DNA of 64,000 nucleotides, taken from an uncultured Marvinbryantia sp. GTDB taxonomy: Bacteria > Bacillota > Clostridia > Lachnospirales > Lachnospiraceae. Where the stretch lies: the NCBI RefSeq assembly GCF_905201705.1, contig NZ_CAJKOX010000003.1, positions 89,168 to 153,167 of the forward strand. Reading direction: 5' to 3'. Below, piece after piece: positions 1 through 9,143 of the stretch (position 1 is its first letter; the number at the start of each line of letters is the position of its first letter). The position numbers and the translations under genes were made by a program. The notes below the pieces were generated by a model. The model was given only the letters and a program-made list of their open reading frames with translations, made no database searches and had not been told where the DNA came from.

Positions 1-930
1 AGGCTCTCCATTCAGATAAATCGTATTTCCTTCCGCCTTTATGGTACGGAAACCCATGCGGTCACTGACCAGATCCGCTCCAAAGCTGACCCGGATATCA
101 TACAGGACCGGATTTTCCGGTGTCCACAGTGTTGGCTTCGCCTCGATCCTGCACTGCCCCCTGCCATCCTTAACCGGGATTTCCTGCCGGATGCCAAGCC
201 CCGGAATTTCCAGCTCTGCCGTTCCGCTCGTCATGTCTGAAAGCTTTAGCTCTGCTTCAATCACATTATAATCGGTATTGTCCGGTTCCAGATTGATCCG
301 CAGATCCCGGATAAATATTTCCGGCACCCGGATCAGCTCAATATCACGATAAACACCGCCATAATTAAACCAATCCGTATTTTCCATAGGCACCTGCGTG
401 CTCTTTCTCGTATTGTCACAGGTCAGCAGGATCCTGTTCTCCGTCTGTAAAAAATCCGTGATCTCCAGATAAAAGGGAGTAGATCCGCCCCGGTGCATTC
501 CCACATACTGTTTGTTCAGAAACACCCGGCATACGTAGTTGGCCGCGCCGATTTTCAGAAACACCCGCTCCACCCCCTGCTTCTCATAGCGGAATCTTCT
601 GGTAAACACGAAGCTGCCTTCATAAAGCTTATACGCTTCCTGCTGCATATTCCAGCAGCAGGGCAGCTTCATCACCGGCCACTCATCAAAGGAAAAATCC
701 ACGGGCAGCGTTCTTCCTTCCTCATCATAATACTGCTCCTTATACCAGTTGGCACGCAGACAGGTATCGTATTGATCCACGCCATAATGCCAGTATCCGT
801 TCAGCGATTCCTTTTTCCTTCCGCCCTCATAGAGCATGGTTTCCCAGCCGGCCTTTTTTTCTTCATACTTTGCCGTATAATTTTCCAGATGAAGATCCTC
901 CTGATAATTTCCGCTCTTTTCCTGTTCCAT
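1..930 (-). CDS. Glycoside hydrolase family 2, N-terminal part (beta-glucuronidase/beta-galactosidase type), cut by window edge
   Basis: About 310 residues are visible; the rest lies left of the window. Reading the minus strand from the ATG at 930 gives the GH2 sugar-binding jelly-roll domain, including FNYGGVYRDIEL, which matches the D-x-FNY-G-x-x-R signature shared by beta-glucuronidases and related beta-galactosidases. An immunoglobulin-like domain begins around residue 220. The catalytic (NE and nucleophile) part is outside the window, so the substrate cannot be decided. The start is preceded by AGGAGG at good spacing, and no signal peptide is seen, so the enzyme is probably cytoplasmic. 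It is the last visible gene of the operon that starts near 8.8 kb. A glucuronidase would fit the hexuronate genes downstream, but that is inference. Confidence 0.85.
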   Translation of the reverse strand, partial: MEQEKSGNYQEDLHLENYTAKYEEKKAGWETMLYEGGRKKESLNGYWHYGVDQYDTCLRANWYKEQYYDEEGRTLPVDFSFDEWPVMKLPCCWNMQQEAYKLYEGSFVFTRRFRYEKQGVERVFLKIGAANYVCRVFLNKQYVGMHRGGSTPFYLEITDFLQTENRILLTCDNTRKSTQVPMENTDWFNYGGVYRDIELIRVPEIFIRDLRINLEPDNTDYNVIEAELKLSDMTSGTAELEIPGLGIRQEIPVKDGRGQCRIEAKPTLWTPENPVLYDIRVSFGADLVSDRMGFRTIKAEGNTIYLNGEP

Positions 931-1003
931 GGCACATATCCTCCTACCGCAAAATTTTCATCTCCGGTCAGCTTCCGGAGCACTTTGACCCACAATCATT
1001 CTG

Positions 1004-3769
1004 CTATTTTCTGATTAATTCCAGCCATTCCATCTGAATGCCAGGTTTCAGGATTTCTATGCCTGCCCGGTAGCAGCCCGGCTCCAGCTTCACTTTCACA
1101 AGCTTCAAAACGCAGAGCTTTCCGTGTGTTCCGTTGATCTGCACGATGCTGACCTCCTGTCCATTCAGAAGGATCCTGCACGTGGTCTGCATCTGTTCAT
1201 TTCCCGGACACACGCAGCCCATCGTCACCCGAAAACTTCCGCCCTCCCGTACCCGGAAGCAGCCGCCTGCCGGAATGCGGATCCCATCTTCCAGAATTTC
1301 TTCTGAATCAGCTTCCTCCCGCGGAATTATGGTGCGTTCTATATATCCTGCCGTTCTTCCCTCCCGGAAGGCTGGCGTTTTCATCAGGAAACGGCAGATA
1401 TTCTTTCCGCACTGCTGCAGCTCTCCCATCGTCAGTTCTCCGCCCTGCAGTTTCTCCAGCGTATCGTCTTCATGAACGTTGCTCTCAGCTCCGCTGTTGC
1501 GCACCACCATATACAGATCATTCCCGGCCCGTACCATACTTCCGGTCTGCTGGATCGTAGCCGTTCCTCCCGTTATAACATGATTCATCTTTGCCCACCA
1601 GTCGGTCATAAAGATGCCATTATATCCCCATTCCCTGCGGGCAATCGTTGTCAGCAGATCATAATTAGACGCGCTCCAGTGACCGTTGACAGGATTATAG
1701 GAGGTCATGATGGACTGTGCCTCTCCTTCCTTCACCGCAATTTCAAATCCTTTCAAATAAATCTCCCGCAGCGCGCGCTCCGATACCACTGCATCCACCA
1801 TAGAACGGTCTTTTTCCTGGCTGTTGCAGGCAAAGTGCTTTACTGTGGCATGAACGCCGCTCTTCGCGATACCCCTTACGACGGCGGCTGCCATAGCTCC
1901 CGTCATCAGAGGGTCTTCTGAAAAATATTCAAAATTTCTGCCGTTGAGAGGATTTCTCCGAATATTTATACCCGGTCCCAGTAATGTATCGATCTGGTTA
2001 AGCACCATTTCCTGTCCTTCCAGAGCATACAGCTCCTCCATCAGCGGGACATTCCAGGTAGCCGCCAGAAGCGTTCCGATGGGAAGCTGGGTAGCTTTTC
2101 TGCCTCCTTCCATGCGAATGCCGGAAGGTCCGTCTGCCGCACACGCAACGGGGATGCCCCACTCCTGCAGTCTGTCCCCTACGCCGCCAAATGCAGATGC
2201 TGTTCCGGGCGTTACCATAGGACTGCTCATGCCCTCTGCACGCACCATCACTGCCAGATCCTCCGGACTCATCTGGCCGATAAATTCATCCAGAGAAGCG
2301 ATTCCCTCACTGACCTGCTGCAAAGTAATACCACGGTCACCCGTGAAGGGGATCTCCTTCGGAAGACGTTCCAGAATCCTTTTTTTCAGATCCGCCTGTG
2401 CCAGCGGCACATCCTCAAAGGCCATTGCAAAACTGCCGTTTTTGCCCTCCGCACCCGGAACAATTCTCTGAAAAGGCTGCACCGGCGCCAACGCTTCCTC
2501 TAACTGTTCCAGTATCAGCGTCTCCTTTAACAGGAAGCATGGCGCGCCGTCAAAAAACACCTGCTGGTCCGTTCTGCAGCTATTGCCTGCATAAACATGA
2601 TATTCCCCGCCTTCCAGCACCCAGCAGCTCCTGTTTCCCGTTACACCGCCATCATCATAGGACGCGAAATTCACGAACGGCACAGACAGACGCACCGTTT
2701 CCTGTCCGCCCGGTTCCAGTGTCCCGGTCTTAGCAAAACACGCCAGCACTCTGACCGGCTTTCCAAGCCTTCCCTGCGGCGCCTGCACATAAACCTGCAC
2801 AGTCTCCTTGCCCCTCCGGTCTCCTGTATTTTTTACTGTCACTTCCAGTTCCAGTTTTTTTCCTTTTTCATCACAAATACCGTTTCCCGGCTCCAGAACA
2901 AAATCTGTGTAGGATAGTCCGTAGCCAAAAGGAAACATCACCCGTTCCGGGGCAAATGTTTCAAAGTAACGGTACCCCACGTAAATATCTTCCTCATAAA
3001 TATTGCGGGTATCGCCCCCGTAGTTCTTTGTAGAAGGGTAATCTGCCAGATCTCTGGCAATCGTGTCTGTCAGCTTCCCGGAAGGAGTGACCGCGCCGCT
3101 CAGCACATCCGCCACAGCATTTCCACCCTCCATGCCTCCCTGCCAGATATACATCACCGTCTTCACAGAAGAAGCTATGCCGGATTCTTCCATCCATTTC
3201 ATATCTATAATATTGGAGACATTCAGCAGCACCGCTACCTGATCAAAATGCGCGCAGACATCCCGCAGCATTCCCATTTCCTTTTTCGTGAGACGATAGC
3301 TGCCCTCCACATCACTGTTGTCCTTATCCTCCCCGGCGGTGCGTCCGATCACAATGACCGCCTTATTATTCGCGGCAGCGGCAGCTTCCAGCACCTGACG
3401 GCTCAGCTCCATTTCTTCCTGATGCCAGGGTTCCGCCGCCCAGCCTCCGCCGCCGTCATCAAAGGGGTGCTCCGCTATCCAGTCCTCATAGACCCCCGCC
3501 AGTTTTTCATCAATCGCAAAAACCTTCTGCGCCCGCAGTCCATCCAGAATGCTGACCGCATACGCCACATTTACCGCTCCGCCCGATCCCGTGCCGCTGC
3601 GGTAGGAAGCAATCTGCATTCTTCCAAACACTGCGACCCGGTCTTCTCCGGAAAACGGCAGCATATGATCATCATTTTTCAGAAGAACGATTCCCTCCGC
3701 CGCTGCTTTTCTGGCAAAAGCTGCGAGACCCTTCTTGGGAACCGCTGTCTTATTTATATTGTCCATCAT
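1004..3769 (-). CDS. Glycoside hydrolase family 3 with swapped domain order (beta-glucosidase type)
   Basis: This 921-residue enzyme should remove terminal beta-linked glucose or a related sugar inside the cell, as it has no signal peptide. Its domain order is inverted: the usual GH3 C-terminal alpha/beta sandwich comes first (EGIVLLKNDDHMLPF near residue 27, then AVFGRM), followed by a fibronectin III-like domain (about 300-400). The catalytic (alpha/beta)8 domain comes last (about 480-770), with GVHATVKHFACN and the nucleophile Asp in MTDWWA near residue 725. About 140 further residues form an unassigned C-terminal region. Inverted GH3 enzymes are known from Ruminococcus albus and Butyrivibrio. 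The first two codons are both ATG; GGAGG is better spaced for the second (3766). It lies between the GH30 and GH2 genes, behind an internal hairpin. Confidence 0.93.
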   Translation of the reverse strand: MMDNINKTAVPKKGLAAFARKAAAEGIVLLKNDDHMLPFSGEDRVAVFGRMQIASYRSGTGSGGAVNVAYAVSILDGLRAQKVFAIDEKLAGVYEDWIAEHPFDDGGGGWAAEPWHQEEMELSRQVLEAAAAANNKAVIVIGRTAGEDKDNSDVEGSYRLTKKEMGMLRDVCAHFDQVAVLLNVSNIIDMKWMEESGIASSVKTVMYIWQGGMEGGNAVADVLSGAVTPSGKLTDTIARDLADYPSTKNYGGDTRNIYEEDIYVGYRYFETFAPERVMFPFGYGLSYTDFVLEPGNGICDEKGKKLELEVTVKNTGDRRGKETVQVYVQAPQGRLGKPVRVLACFAKTGTLEPGGQETVRLSVPFVNFASYDDGGVTGNRSCWVLEGGEYHVYAGNSCRTDQQVFFDGAPCFLLKETLILEQLEEALAPVQPFQRIVPGAEGKNGSFAMAFEDVPLAQADLKKRILERLPKEIPFTGDRGITLQQVSEGIASLDEFIGQMSPEDLAVMVRAEGMSSPMVTPGTASAFGGVGDRLQEWGIPVACAADGPSGIRMEGGRKATQLPIGTLLAATWNVPLMEELYALEGQEMVLNQIDTLLGPGINIRRNPLNGRNFEYFSEDPLMTGAMAAAVVRGIAKSGVHATVKHFACNSQEKDRSMVDAVVSERALREIYLKGFEIAVKEGEAQSIMTSYNPVNGHWSASNYDLLTTIARREWGYNGIFMTDWWAKMNHVITGGTATIQQTGSMVRAGNDLYMVVRNSGAESNVHEDDTLEKLQGGELTMGELQQCGKNICRFLMKTPAFREGRTAGYIERTIIPREEADSEEILEDGIRIPAGGCFRVREGGSFRVTMGCVCPGNEQMQTTCRILLNGQEVSIVQINGTHGKLCVLKLVKVKLEPGCYRAGIEILKPGIQMEWLELIRK

Positions 3770-3783
3770 CTCTCTCCTCCGTC

Positions 3784-3833
3784 AAAAAGGAGCTATTGCA
3801 AAATACCGTTTAAACATATTTTGCAACAGCCCC
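3784..3833 (-). terminator. Terminator-like hairpin inside the glycosidase operon
   Basis: In the 70-base gap between the GH30 and GH3 genes, 3789-3805 and 3817-3833 form a 17-bp stem with two G-U pairs and an 11-base loop. On the minus strand it is followed by TTTTT, the form of a Rho-independent terminator. The next ribosome binding site follows at once, so it may cause partial termination or protect a 3' end, giving unequal expression of upstream and downstream genes. Confidence 0.7.
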
Positions 3834-3839
3834 ATCTTT

Positions 3840-5165
3840 TTATTTCCAACAGACTGTTATAATAGAATGTGCCTCTAATTGCATCCGGCAGGTCTTTCCC
3901 TCTACCATAAGTTCAAATTTCTGTTCCTGATCTGTGGCGTTCATCACGATCAGTACCATTTCCCCGTCCGGGTTGCGGAAGGCGCAGCACTCCAGATTAT
4001 TGGTATATCTGGTTGTAAGCAGCCGCCTTGCACCACGTCGGATAAATCTGCTGAAATGACCTATATAATAATAGGACATCTTCACTTCCACCGTATCATT
4101 TTCCAAATCGCACATAACAGGCGCATCGCAGAAATTCTTCACATGGTTCGGTCCGCCCTGCTGATCCAGATATACATTCCAGTCAATAAATCCATTCATC
4201 CCCGCATTCAGGTCACCGATCAACCCGTGCGCATAGGATTCCGCAAAATCATGCTCCGTTCTTTTGGAAAATCCATTGTACTCCACGCAGCCTTCCGTAA
4301 AAATAATCTCCTTATCGGGATATCTGTCACGGACAGCCCGCAGCGCTTCAAAGTGATCCCCGGAATACCAATGGAATGCAATGCCCTGAATAGCCTGATA
4401 TGCTTCTTCTGTGGAAAAGGTCTCCTTCGTCCGCTCAATGATCAGATCCTTGTTTTGATCCCAGATGTTCAGCTTTACCTGCTGATAACCGGCTTCATCC
4501 AATCGCTTTCTCAGATATCCGCAGGCAAACTCCCGCTCCTCCTCGCCGGAGAAAATACAGGATTCCCAGCGCTGAACAGCCACAGGCTCATTCTGCAGCG
4601 TCAGACGCGAAACGACAATGCCTTCCTTTTCATACGCCTGTACAAACTTCACGATCAGCCTGGCCCAGGAATCATAATATTCTTCCTTCAGCTTTCCGCC
4701 GTGATTCATCTCACCATTGGTCTTCATAAAGCCCGGAGGACTCCAGGGAGATGCCAGAAATGAAATCTCTTCGTTTTTCTCCTGCGCCGCCTTTATGAAA
4801 GGAAGGATATACGTCCGGTCTCCCTCTATGGAAAACGTGGTCAGTTCCCCATCCCCATCTTCCACATAGCTGCGGTTTCCCAAAGAAAAATCGCAGCTCT
4901 GGATATGGATCCGGCAAAGATTATAGTCGTTGCTGCCGGGGCCAAAATACAGCCCCAGCAGTTTTTCTTTATTCTCCGCCCCCATTCTGCTCCACACGTA
5001 TGCGGAGGATTCTGTGAGCGCGCCGCCAAATCCCAGGATCTCCTGATATACTTCATCGGGATAGATTTTGATCAGATTCATCTCCGCTCTGGGACGATCC
5101 ACAAATTCCATGACGGTTTTCTCAAAGCGTTTCGATGAACTTGTTGTGTAAACATCCATATACAT
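3840..5165 (-). CDS. Glycoside hydrolase family 30 (glucosylceramidase-like)
   Basis: This 441-residue protein shows the GH30 clan-A pattern: FGGALTESSAYVWS near residue 46, the acid/base Glu193 in LTLQNEP, HWYSGD near 265, and the nucleophile Glu291 in IIFTEG. A C-terminal beta-sandwich (about 370-441) follows. GH30 enzymes retain configuration and act on beta-glucosides, beta-xylans or beta-1,6-glucans; the exact substrate cannot be read here. There is no signal peptide, so it probably acts on oligosaccharides brought in by the adjacent ABC importer. Its ATG lies 3 bases after the binding-protein stop, and AAGG within that gene's last codons is the likely ribosome site, so the two genes are probably translationally coupled. 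Confidence 0.93.
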   Translation of the reverse strand: MYMDVYTTSSSKRFEKTVMEFVDRPRAEMNLIKIYPDEVYQEILGFGGALTESSAYVWSRMGAENKEKLLGLYFGPGSNDYNLCRIHIQSCDFSLGNRSYVEDGDGELTTFSIEGDRTYILPFIKAAQEKNEEISFLASPWSPPGFMKTNGEMNHGGKLKEEYYDSWARLIVKFVQAYEKEGIVVSRLTLQNEPVAVQRWESCIFSGEEEREFACGYLRKRLDEAGYQQVKLNIWDQNKDLIIERTKETFSTEEAYQAIQGIAFHWYSGDHFEALRAVRDRYPDKEIIFTEGCVEYNGFSKRTEHDFAESYAHGLIGDLNAGMNGFIDWNVYLDQQGGPNHVKNFCDAPVMCDLENDTVEVKMSYYYIGHFSRFIRRGARRLLTTRYTNNLECCAFRNPDGEMVLIVMNATDQEQKFELMVEGKTCRMQLEAHSIITVCWK

Positions 5166-5168
5166 GTT

Positions 5169-6797
5169 TTACTTACCTTCAAGTTTTTCTCTGTTCTTTG
5201 CCATCTTTTCATTGTAAATCTTCACAATGGCATCAAAGTTATTGTCCTCCCGGAATTTCTTGTGATCTTCCAGAATCTGGTTAAACTCTGTATCATCCTT
5301 GGAGCGAATCAGGCTGGTCAGAGTAGTATACCAGTTAGTCGTAATAGCGCTCAGGCTTCTGGCTTCCGCAGTACCCTGATCCGGTTTAATATTCTCAATA
5401 ACAAACTGGGATTTCAGTTTTCCTTCGCCCCATTCCTGCATCTGCAGGGTAGCCTCCGGCTTATCGGCCGACAGATAATCATAACGGTCATGACCGAATA
5501 CGATGAACTCAGACAGACGGTAGGTCTTCTTGAAGGCATCGTTGTCATTCAACTGCATCTCCTTTACTTCCGGAAGCAGCTCATAGAGACCCTCGCTGTT
5601 AATTTCATAGGTTTCTCCCTCAACACCGTATTTGCAAAGGATACCGCCCTCCGGAGAGATCAGGTAAGTAAAGAGTTCGATTGCCTTGATGGGATCCTTA
5701 CAATCCTTAGTAATGTAGTTGATCATCCAGCCGGACAGTCCTGCCTGGTTCAGTGTCGGTTTGCGTCCCAATGTGCTCTGAGGTCCGTCAATCGCAATGT
5801 ACTCGGCATCCGGATGTCCGCTTCTCCAAACCTGAAGCGGACCGGAACGCTGCGGTGTGCCGCCGATGAACACGCAGGCATATTTGCCGGCTTTGATCTT
5901 ATCCTCATGGGAAGTTCCGTCATCAGAGAAATTATCGTCGCTGATATACCCCTTACGGTAAGCCTGGCTCAGAACATTGATCCATGTCAGATAATCCTCA
6001 TCCATGTCCCTATCATACCAGGTTCCATCCTCATTTTCAACAGGTACGCCAAGGAAGTTCTGAAGATCCGCTTCCAGCGAACCGGCGCTGTCTGTCATGG
6101 AGTTGGAACCAAACGGTATCAGATCCGGATATTTTTCCTTAATCTGTCCCAGTACATCCAGAAACTGTTCCGGTGTTCCCATCTCCGGCTCACCCAGCTC
6201 TTCATAGACATCCTTACGGATAGCAAATGCTGTGGAAGCCTTCAGTGCGCCGCTGTCGTAATCAGCCTGACCATTGGAATAATCCGGATATCCATAGGTA
6301 TTTCCGTCATCCAGCCTGAACCAGTTCAGTGTATCCGGCGCCGCTACCTCGAAGAAATACGGATCATATTTCTCGGCCAGCTCATTCAGCGGAAGCGCCC
6401 ATTTCGCCGCGGAATTTGCCGCAGAGGAGCTTGCATCCAGAATCGTGATAATATCCGGCATTTCGCCGCCCGCAAAGAAGGTGTTCAGCTTGGTGTCATC
6501 ACCTGTAATAAATTTTACATCCAGTTTCAGATCCTCTTTGATCTTCCTGGTAACTACGTCATTGCCCCAGTCGGTGTTCCACCAGTCTGCATTCACATAC
6601 CAGGTCAGCTCGGTATTCTCCTTCTTGTCGAGCTGCCATGCCGGCGTGTTTTCATCCAGAGTATAACGATCCTCTGTCAGCTCCGGAATTTCACCAGACT
6701 TCTGGCTTGGCGACCCGCCACCGCCGCATCCGGTCAGAACGGCTGCTGCCGCCAGCGTTCCCGCCAGCATTGCTGCATATTTTTTGTTTTTTCTCAT
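5169..6797 (-). CDS. Sugar ABC transporter substrate-binding lipoprotein (LipO/YtcQ type)
   Basis: This 542-residue lipoprotein would capture an oligosaccharide outside the membrane and deliver it to the two permeases encoded upstream. The N-terminus has lysines, a hydrophobic stretch and the lipobox LTGC (Cys24), followed by a glycine-rich linker. The long mature part with LYELLPEV and aromatic-rich regions resembles the LipO/YtcQ group that pairs with LplB/YtcP permeases. An upstream in-frame ATG at 6818 exists, but the ribosome site GGAAGG lies just before the ATG at 6797, which also gives the better signal peptide. No ATP-binding subunit is encoded here; such systems commonly share an MsmK-type ATPase encoded elsewhere. 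Confidence 0.93.
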   Translation of the reverse strand: MRKNKKYAAMLAGTLAAAAVLTGCGGGGSPSQKSGEIPELTEDRYTLDENTPAWQLDKKENTELTWYVNADWWNTDWGNDVVTRKIKEDLKLDVKFITGDDTKLNTFFAGGEMPDIITILDASSSAANSAAKWALPLNELAEKYDPYFFEVAAPDTLNWFRLDDGNTYGYPDYSNGQADYDSGALKASTAFAIRKDVYEELGEPEMGTPEQFLDVLGQIKEKYPDLIPFGSNSMTDSAGSLEADLQNFLGVPVENEDGTWYDRDMDEDYLTWINVLSQAYRKGYISDDNFSDDGTSHEDKIKAGKYACVFIGGTPQRSGPLQVWRSGHPDAEYIAIDGPQSTLGRKPTLNQAGLSGWMINYITKDCKDPIKAIELFTYLISPEGGILCKYGVEGETYEINSEGLYELLPEVKEMQLNDNDAFKKTYRLSEFIVFGHDRYDYLSADKPEATLQMQEWGEGKLKSQFVIENIKPDQGTAEARSLSAITTNWYTTLTSLIRSKDDTEFNQILEDHKKFREDNNFDAIVKIYNEKMAKNREKLEGK

Positions 6798-6831
6798 ATT
6801 TATTTTCCTTCCTTTCATAAAAATTGCTTGT

Positions 6832-7710
6832 TTATTCTTTTACTGCACCCAGCATCATGCCAGATACAAAATGCTTCTGAAGCAGAGGATAGATAATCAA
6901 AATCGGTACAGTGGTAACCACGATGGTGGCAAGCTGCACGCCTCTGGCCGTAGAGTCGACCACCACGCCGGTGGGATTTCTCATGGTAGAGAGCTGCTGC
7001 TGAACGATGATCTCATACAGTTTCATCTGCAGCGGATACAGTGCCTGATTTGTGACATACAGCTTCGCAGTCATGAAGTCATTCCACTGGGATACGCCGT
7101 GGAACAGAGCGATGGTTGCCAGCGAGGGCTTGGACAGCGGAAGGATGATCGTCAGGAAGATCCTCCATGTTCCCGCTCCGTCAATCTTTGCTGACTCTTC
7201 CAGAGAGGCCGGAACCTGACGGAAGAAGTTCATCAGAATAACCATATCATAGTAACTGAACAGCGCCGGCAGAATATATACCAGGAAATTATCCAGCAGT
7301 CCCAGCGACTTAATCAATAAATAGGTAGGGATCATACCGCCTGAGAAAAACATGGTGATAACGCCCATCACCGTATACAATTTTCTTCCCCTCAGATCCG
7401 GTTTACTCATCCCATAGGCTACCATTGCGCAGAAAAGCACATGGCAGACAACGCCGATCACGGTTTTCAGTACAGAAATCACGAAAGCGCTCCAGATGCT
7501 TGCATCCTGAAATACGGCGCGGTAGTTATCTACAGAAAATTCCTGGGGCCAGAACACGCTCTTTCCGCTGGCTACTGCCGCAGAACTGCTGAAAGAGTTT
7601 ACCACAACGTTCCACAGCGGCAGAACGACGATCGCGGTAACCAACACCAGCAATATCACATTAATTACGTCAAAAACCTTATCTCCGCTAAAAATTTTCT
7701 TTTTCACCAT
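6832..7710 (-). CDS. Sugar ABC transporter permease (YtcP/LplC type)
   Basis: This inner-membrane subunit of 292 residues has about six transmembrane segments and the EAA loop that contacts the ATPase (ESAKIDGAGTWRIFLTIILP). It pairs with the permease encoded 10 bases upstream and the lipoprotein encoded downstream to import an oligosaccharide. The reading frame is open to an ATG at 7740, but that one lies inside the preceding gene and has no ribosome site. GGGGG 8 bases before the ATG at 7710 supports the shorter form. Belongs to the CUT1-type family of carbohydrate uptake permeases. Confidence 0.93.
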   Translation of the reverse strand: MVKKKIFSGDKVFDVINVILLVLVTAIVVLPLWNVVVNSFSSSAAVASGKSVFWPQEFSVDNYRAVFQDASIWSAFVISVLKTVIGVVCHVLFCAMVAYGMSKPDLRGRKLYTVMGVITMFFSGGMIPTYLLIKSLGLLDNFLVYILPALFSYYDMVILMNFFRQVPASLEESAKIDGAGTWRIFLTIILPLSKPSLATIALFHGVSQWNDFMTAKLYVTNQALYPLQMKLYEIIVQQQLSTMRNPTGVVVDSTARGVQLATIVVTTVPILIIYPLLQKHFVSGMMLGAVKE

Positions 7711-7720
7711 AATGATCCCC

Positions 7721-8677
7721 CTACAGTACTGACTGATCATTCAACTTGCTGGTCAGCTTGTTGGCGATCACCAGAAGAATAACCGAAACGATAGAAACAC
7801 CAAGACCGGCAGCCGTTGCATAGGAGAAATCACCCTGTGAAAGACCCATACGGTATACATAGGAGTTGATAACCTCTGCTCTTGCCTGGTTCTGCGTATT
7901 CATCAATACCAACGTCTGATCCAGGTTGGAGTTTAAAAGACCACTGACAGTCAGAATAAAATTCAGGCTGATGATCGTCTTCATCAGAGGAATAGTAATG
8001 CTCCAGATCTGTCTTAATCTGCTGGCTCCGTCGATACGGGCCGCCTCATAGTAGGTAGTATCAATGCCTGCCATAGAGGCCAGATAAAGGATCGTCCCCC
8101 ATCCTGTACTCTTCCACACATCCGACAGCACTGCGATCCACCAATACTTATCCGCATCCAGCAGGATGTTCTTTCCTTCCGATATAATTCCCAGCCCCAT
8201 CAGAATCTGGTTAAACATACCGGTGGTAGACAGCCAGGTGATCAACATACCGCCAAGCACAATCCATGAAAGGAAATGCGGCATATAAGAAATCGTCTGC
8301 ACGATTCTCTTGAAGGGGCCGTCCTTCAATTCATAAATCATAATAGCCAGAATAATAGGTGTCACAAATCCGATTAACAGCTTCAGAAGACTGATACCCA
8401 GCGTATTCACAACGGAATCCCAGAAATATTTATCCGTCAGGATGATTCTGAAATTTTCCAGGCCAACCCACCGCGCGCTGTCCAGCGTGTCCACTACCGT
8501 ATAATTCTGGAACGCGATTTTCAGCCCGTAGATCGGTATGTAGTTGAATACGATCATAAAAATGATCCCCGGCAGTACCATCATCTGAAGCGGCATCTGA
8601 TGCTTAAAATCAATACACCACTGTTTAATGCGGATACCCAAAGGTTGCTTTTGAACTTTTGATCCTTTTTCCCTCAT
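7721..8677 (-). CDS. Sugar ABC transporter permease (LplB/YteP type)
   Basis: First gene of the glycosidase/transport operon, 318 residues. After a basic cytoplasmic N-terminus it has a P-loop-less, six-helix permease fold with FNYIPIYGLKIAFQNY near residue 45, typical of LplB/YteP proteins, and the EAA motif EAARIDGASRLRQIWSITIP near residue 215. It forms a heterodimeric channel with the next gene's product. A GGAAAGG ribosome site precedes the ATG. The promoter and LacI-type operator lie about 100 bases upstream. Confidence 0.93.
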   Translation of the reverse strand: MREKGSKVQKQPLGIRIKQWCIDFKHQMPLQMMVLPGIIFMIVFNYIPIYGLKIAFQNYTVVDTLDSARWVGLENFRIILTDKYFWDSVVNTLGISLLKLLIGFVTPIILAIMIYELKDGPFKRIVQTISYMPHFLSWIVLGGMLITWLSTTGMFNQILMGLGIISEGKNILLDADKYWWIAVLSDVWKSTGWGTILYLASMAGIDTTYYEAARIDGASRLRQIWSITIPLMKTIISLNFILTVSGLLNSNLDQTLVLMNTQNQARAEVINSYVYRMGLSQGDFSYATAAGLGVSIVSVILLVIANKLTSKLNDQSVL

Positions 8678-8750
8678 TTTTTACCTTTCCTGCAGCAGTT
8701 ACTACACCGCATCATTTAAAATTTGTTCACACTCCGCGCTCCGCACCGGT

Positions 8751-8766
8751 ATCGAAACGTTTTTAT
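8751..8766. promoter_or_regulatory. Second LacI-type operator for the glycosidase operon
   Basis: ATCGAAACGTTTTTAT matches the perfect palindrome at 8788-8803 in 14 of 16 positions and lies 37 bases from it, downstream of the promoter. Two sites on the same DNA face favour cooperative binding or looping by the LacI protein encoded at 9144. Confidence 0.65.
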
Positions 8767-8777
8767 ATGATATTTCA

Positions 8778-8806
8778 ATACTACCACATAAAAACGTTTT
8801 TATCAA
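8778..8806 (-). promoter_or_regulatory. Promoter of the glycosidase/ABC operon with operator between -35 and -10
   Basis: On the minus strand TTGATA (8806-8801) and TAGTAT (8783-8778) are 17 bases apart. The spacer is filled by the perfect 16-bp palindrome ATAAAAACGTTTTTAT (8788-8803), so a bound LacI dimer would block RNA polymerase directly. Confidence 0.75.
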
Positions 8807-9091
8807 GAACTTTTTTACAATTATTTATATAATTTTTATTTTTTGCTGTATATTTTTATAAAAACCTATTTATTTCATCCCAATTTTTCTTTTTTGCTTT
8901 GTGCATATCGCTTAAAAAACCTCATTTTCCATCTTTTTTTCGTCATTAAATTGTTAGGTTTTCACAAAATTGACCATTGAAAACAATTATCCAAGCCTCC
9001 GCCGCTCCTTCCATCTGCATATCGTAACATCGTACATTTTTTACAAAAGTACTGGATTTTTCTATTCCCTTATTGTATGATGTAGATAGGC
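8807..9091. other. AT-rich divergent intergenic stretch
   Basis: This stretch lies between the divergent operon promoter and the lacI-type gene. It is very AT-rich with T-runs and contains no convincing ORF. A TATGAT at 9076-9081 could be the -10 of the regulator gene, but its -35 is weak. I see nothing else in it. Confidence 0.5.
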
Positions 9092-9107
9092 GAAAAAACG
9101 TTTACAA
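9092..9107. promoter_or_regulatory. Probable autoregulatory operator of the LacI-family gene
   Basis: The core AAAAACGTTT matches the two operators at 8751 and 8788. It lies about 10 bases after a TATGAT -10 candidate and 37 bases before the regulator's start codon, where binding would repress the regulator's own transcription. Confidence 0.6.
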
Positions 9108-9143
9108 GACAGTATAAAATTTTCATGGAGTAATAAAACGATT

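Noticed and set aside
5262..6896. A 544-codon open frame opposite the sugar-binding lipoprotein gene
   Set aside because: The minus-strand lipoprotein has a lipobox, operon context and ribosome site; the plus-strand frame has none of these.
8807..9091. A possible small RNA or ORF in the AT-rich gap upstream of the first LacI gene
   Set aside because: No start with a ribosome site, no stable hairpin with a T-run, and the base composition is typical of a divergent promoter region.
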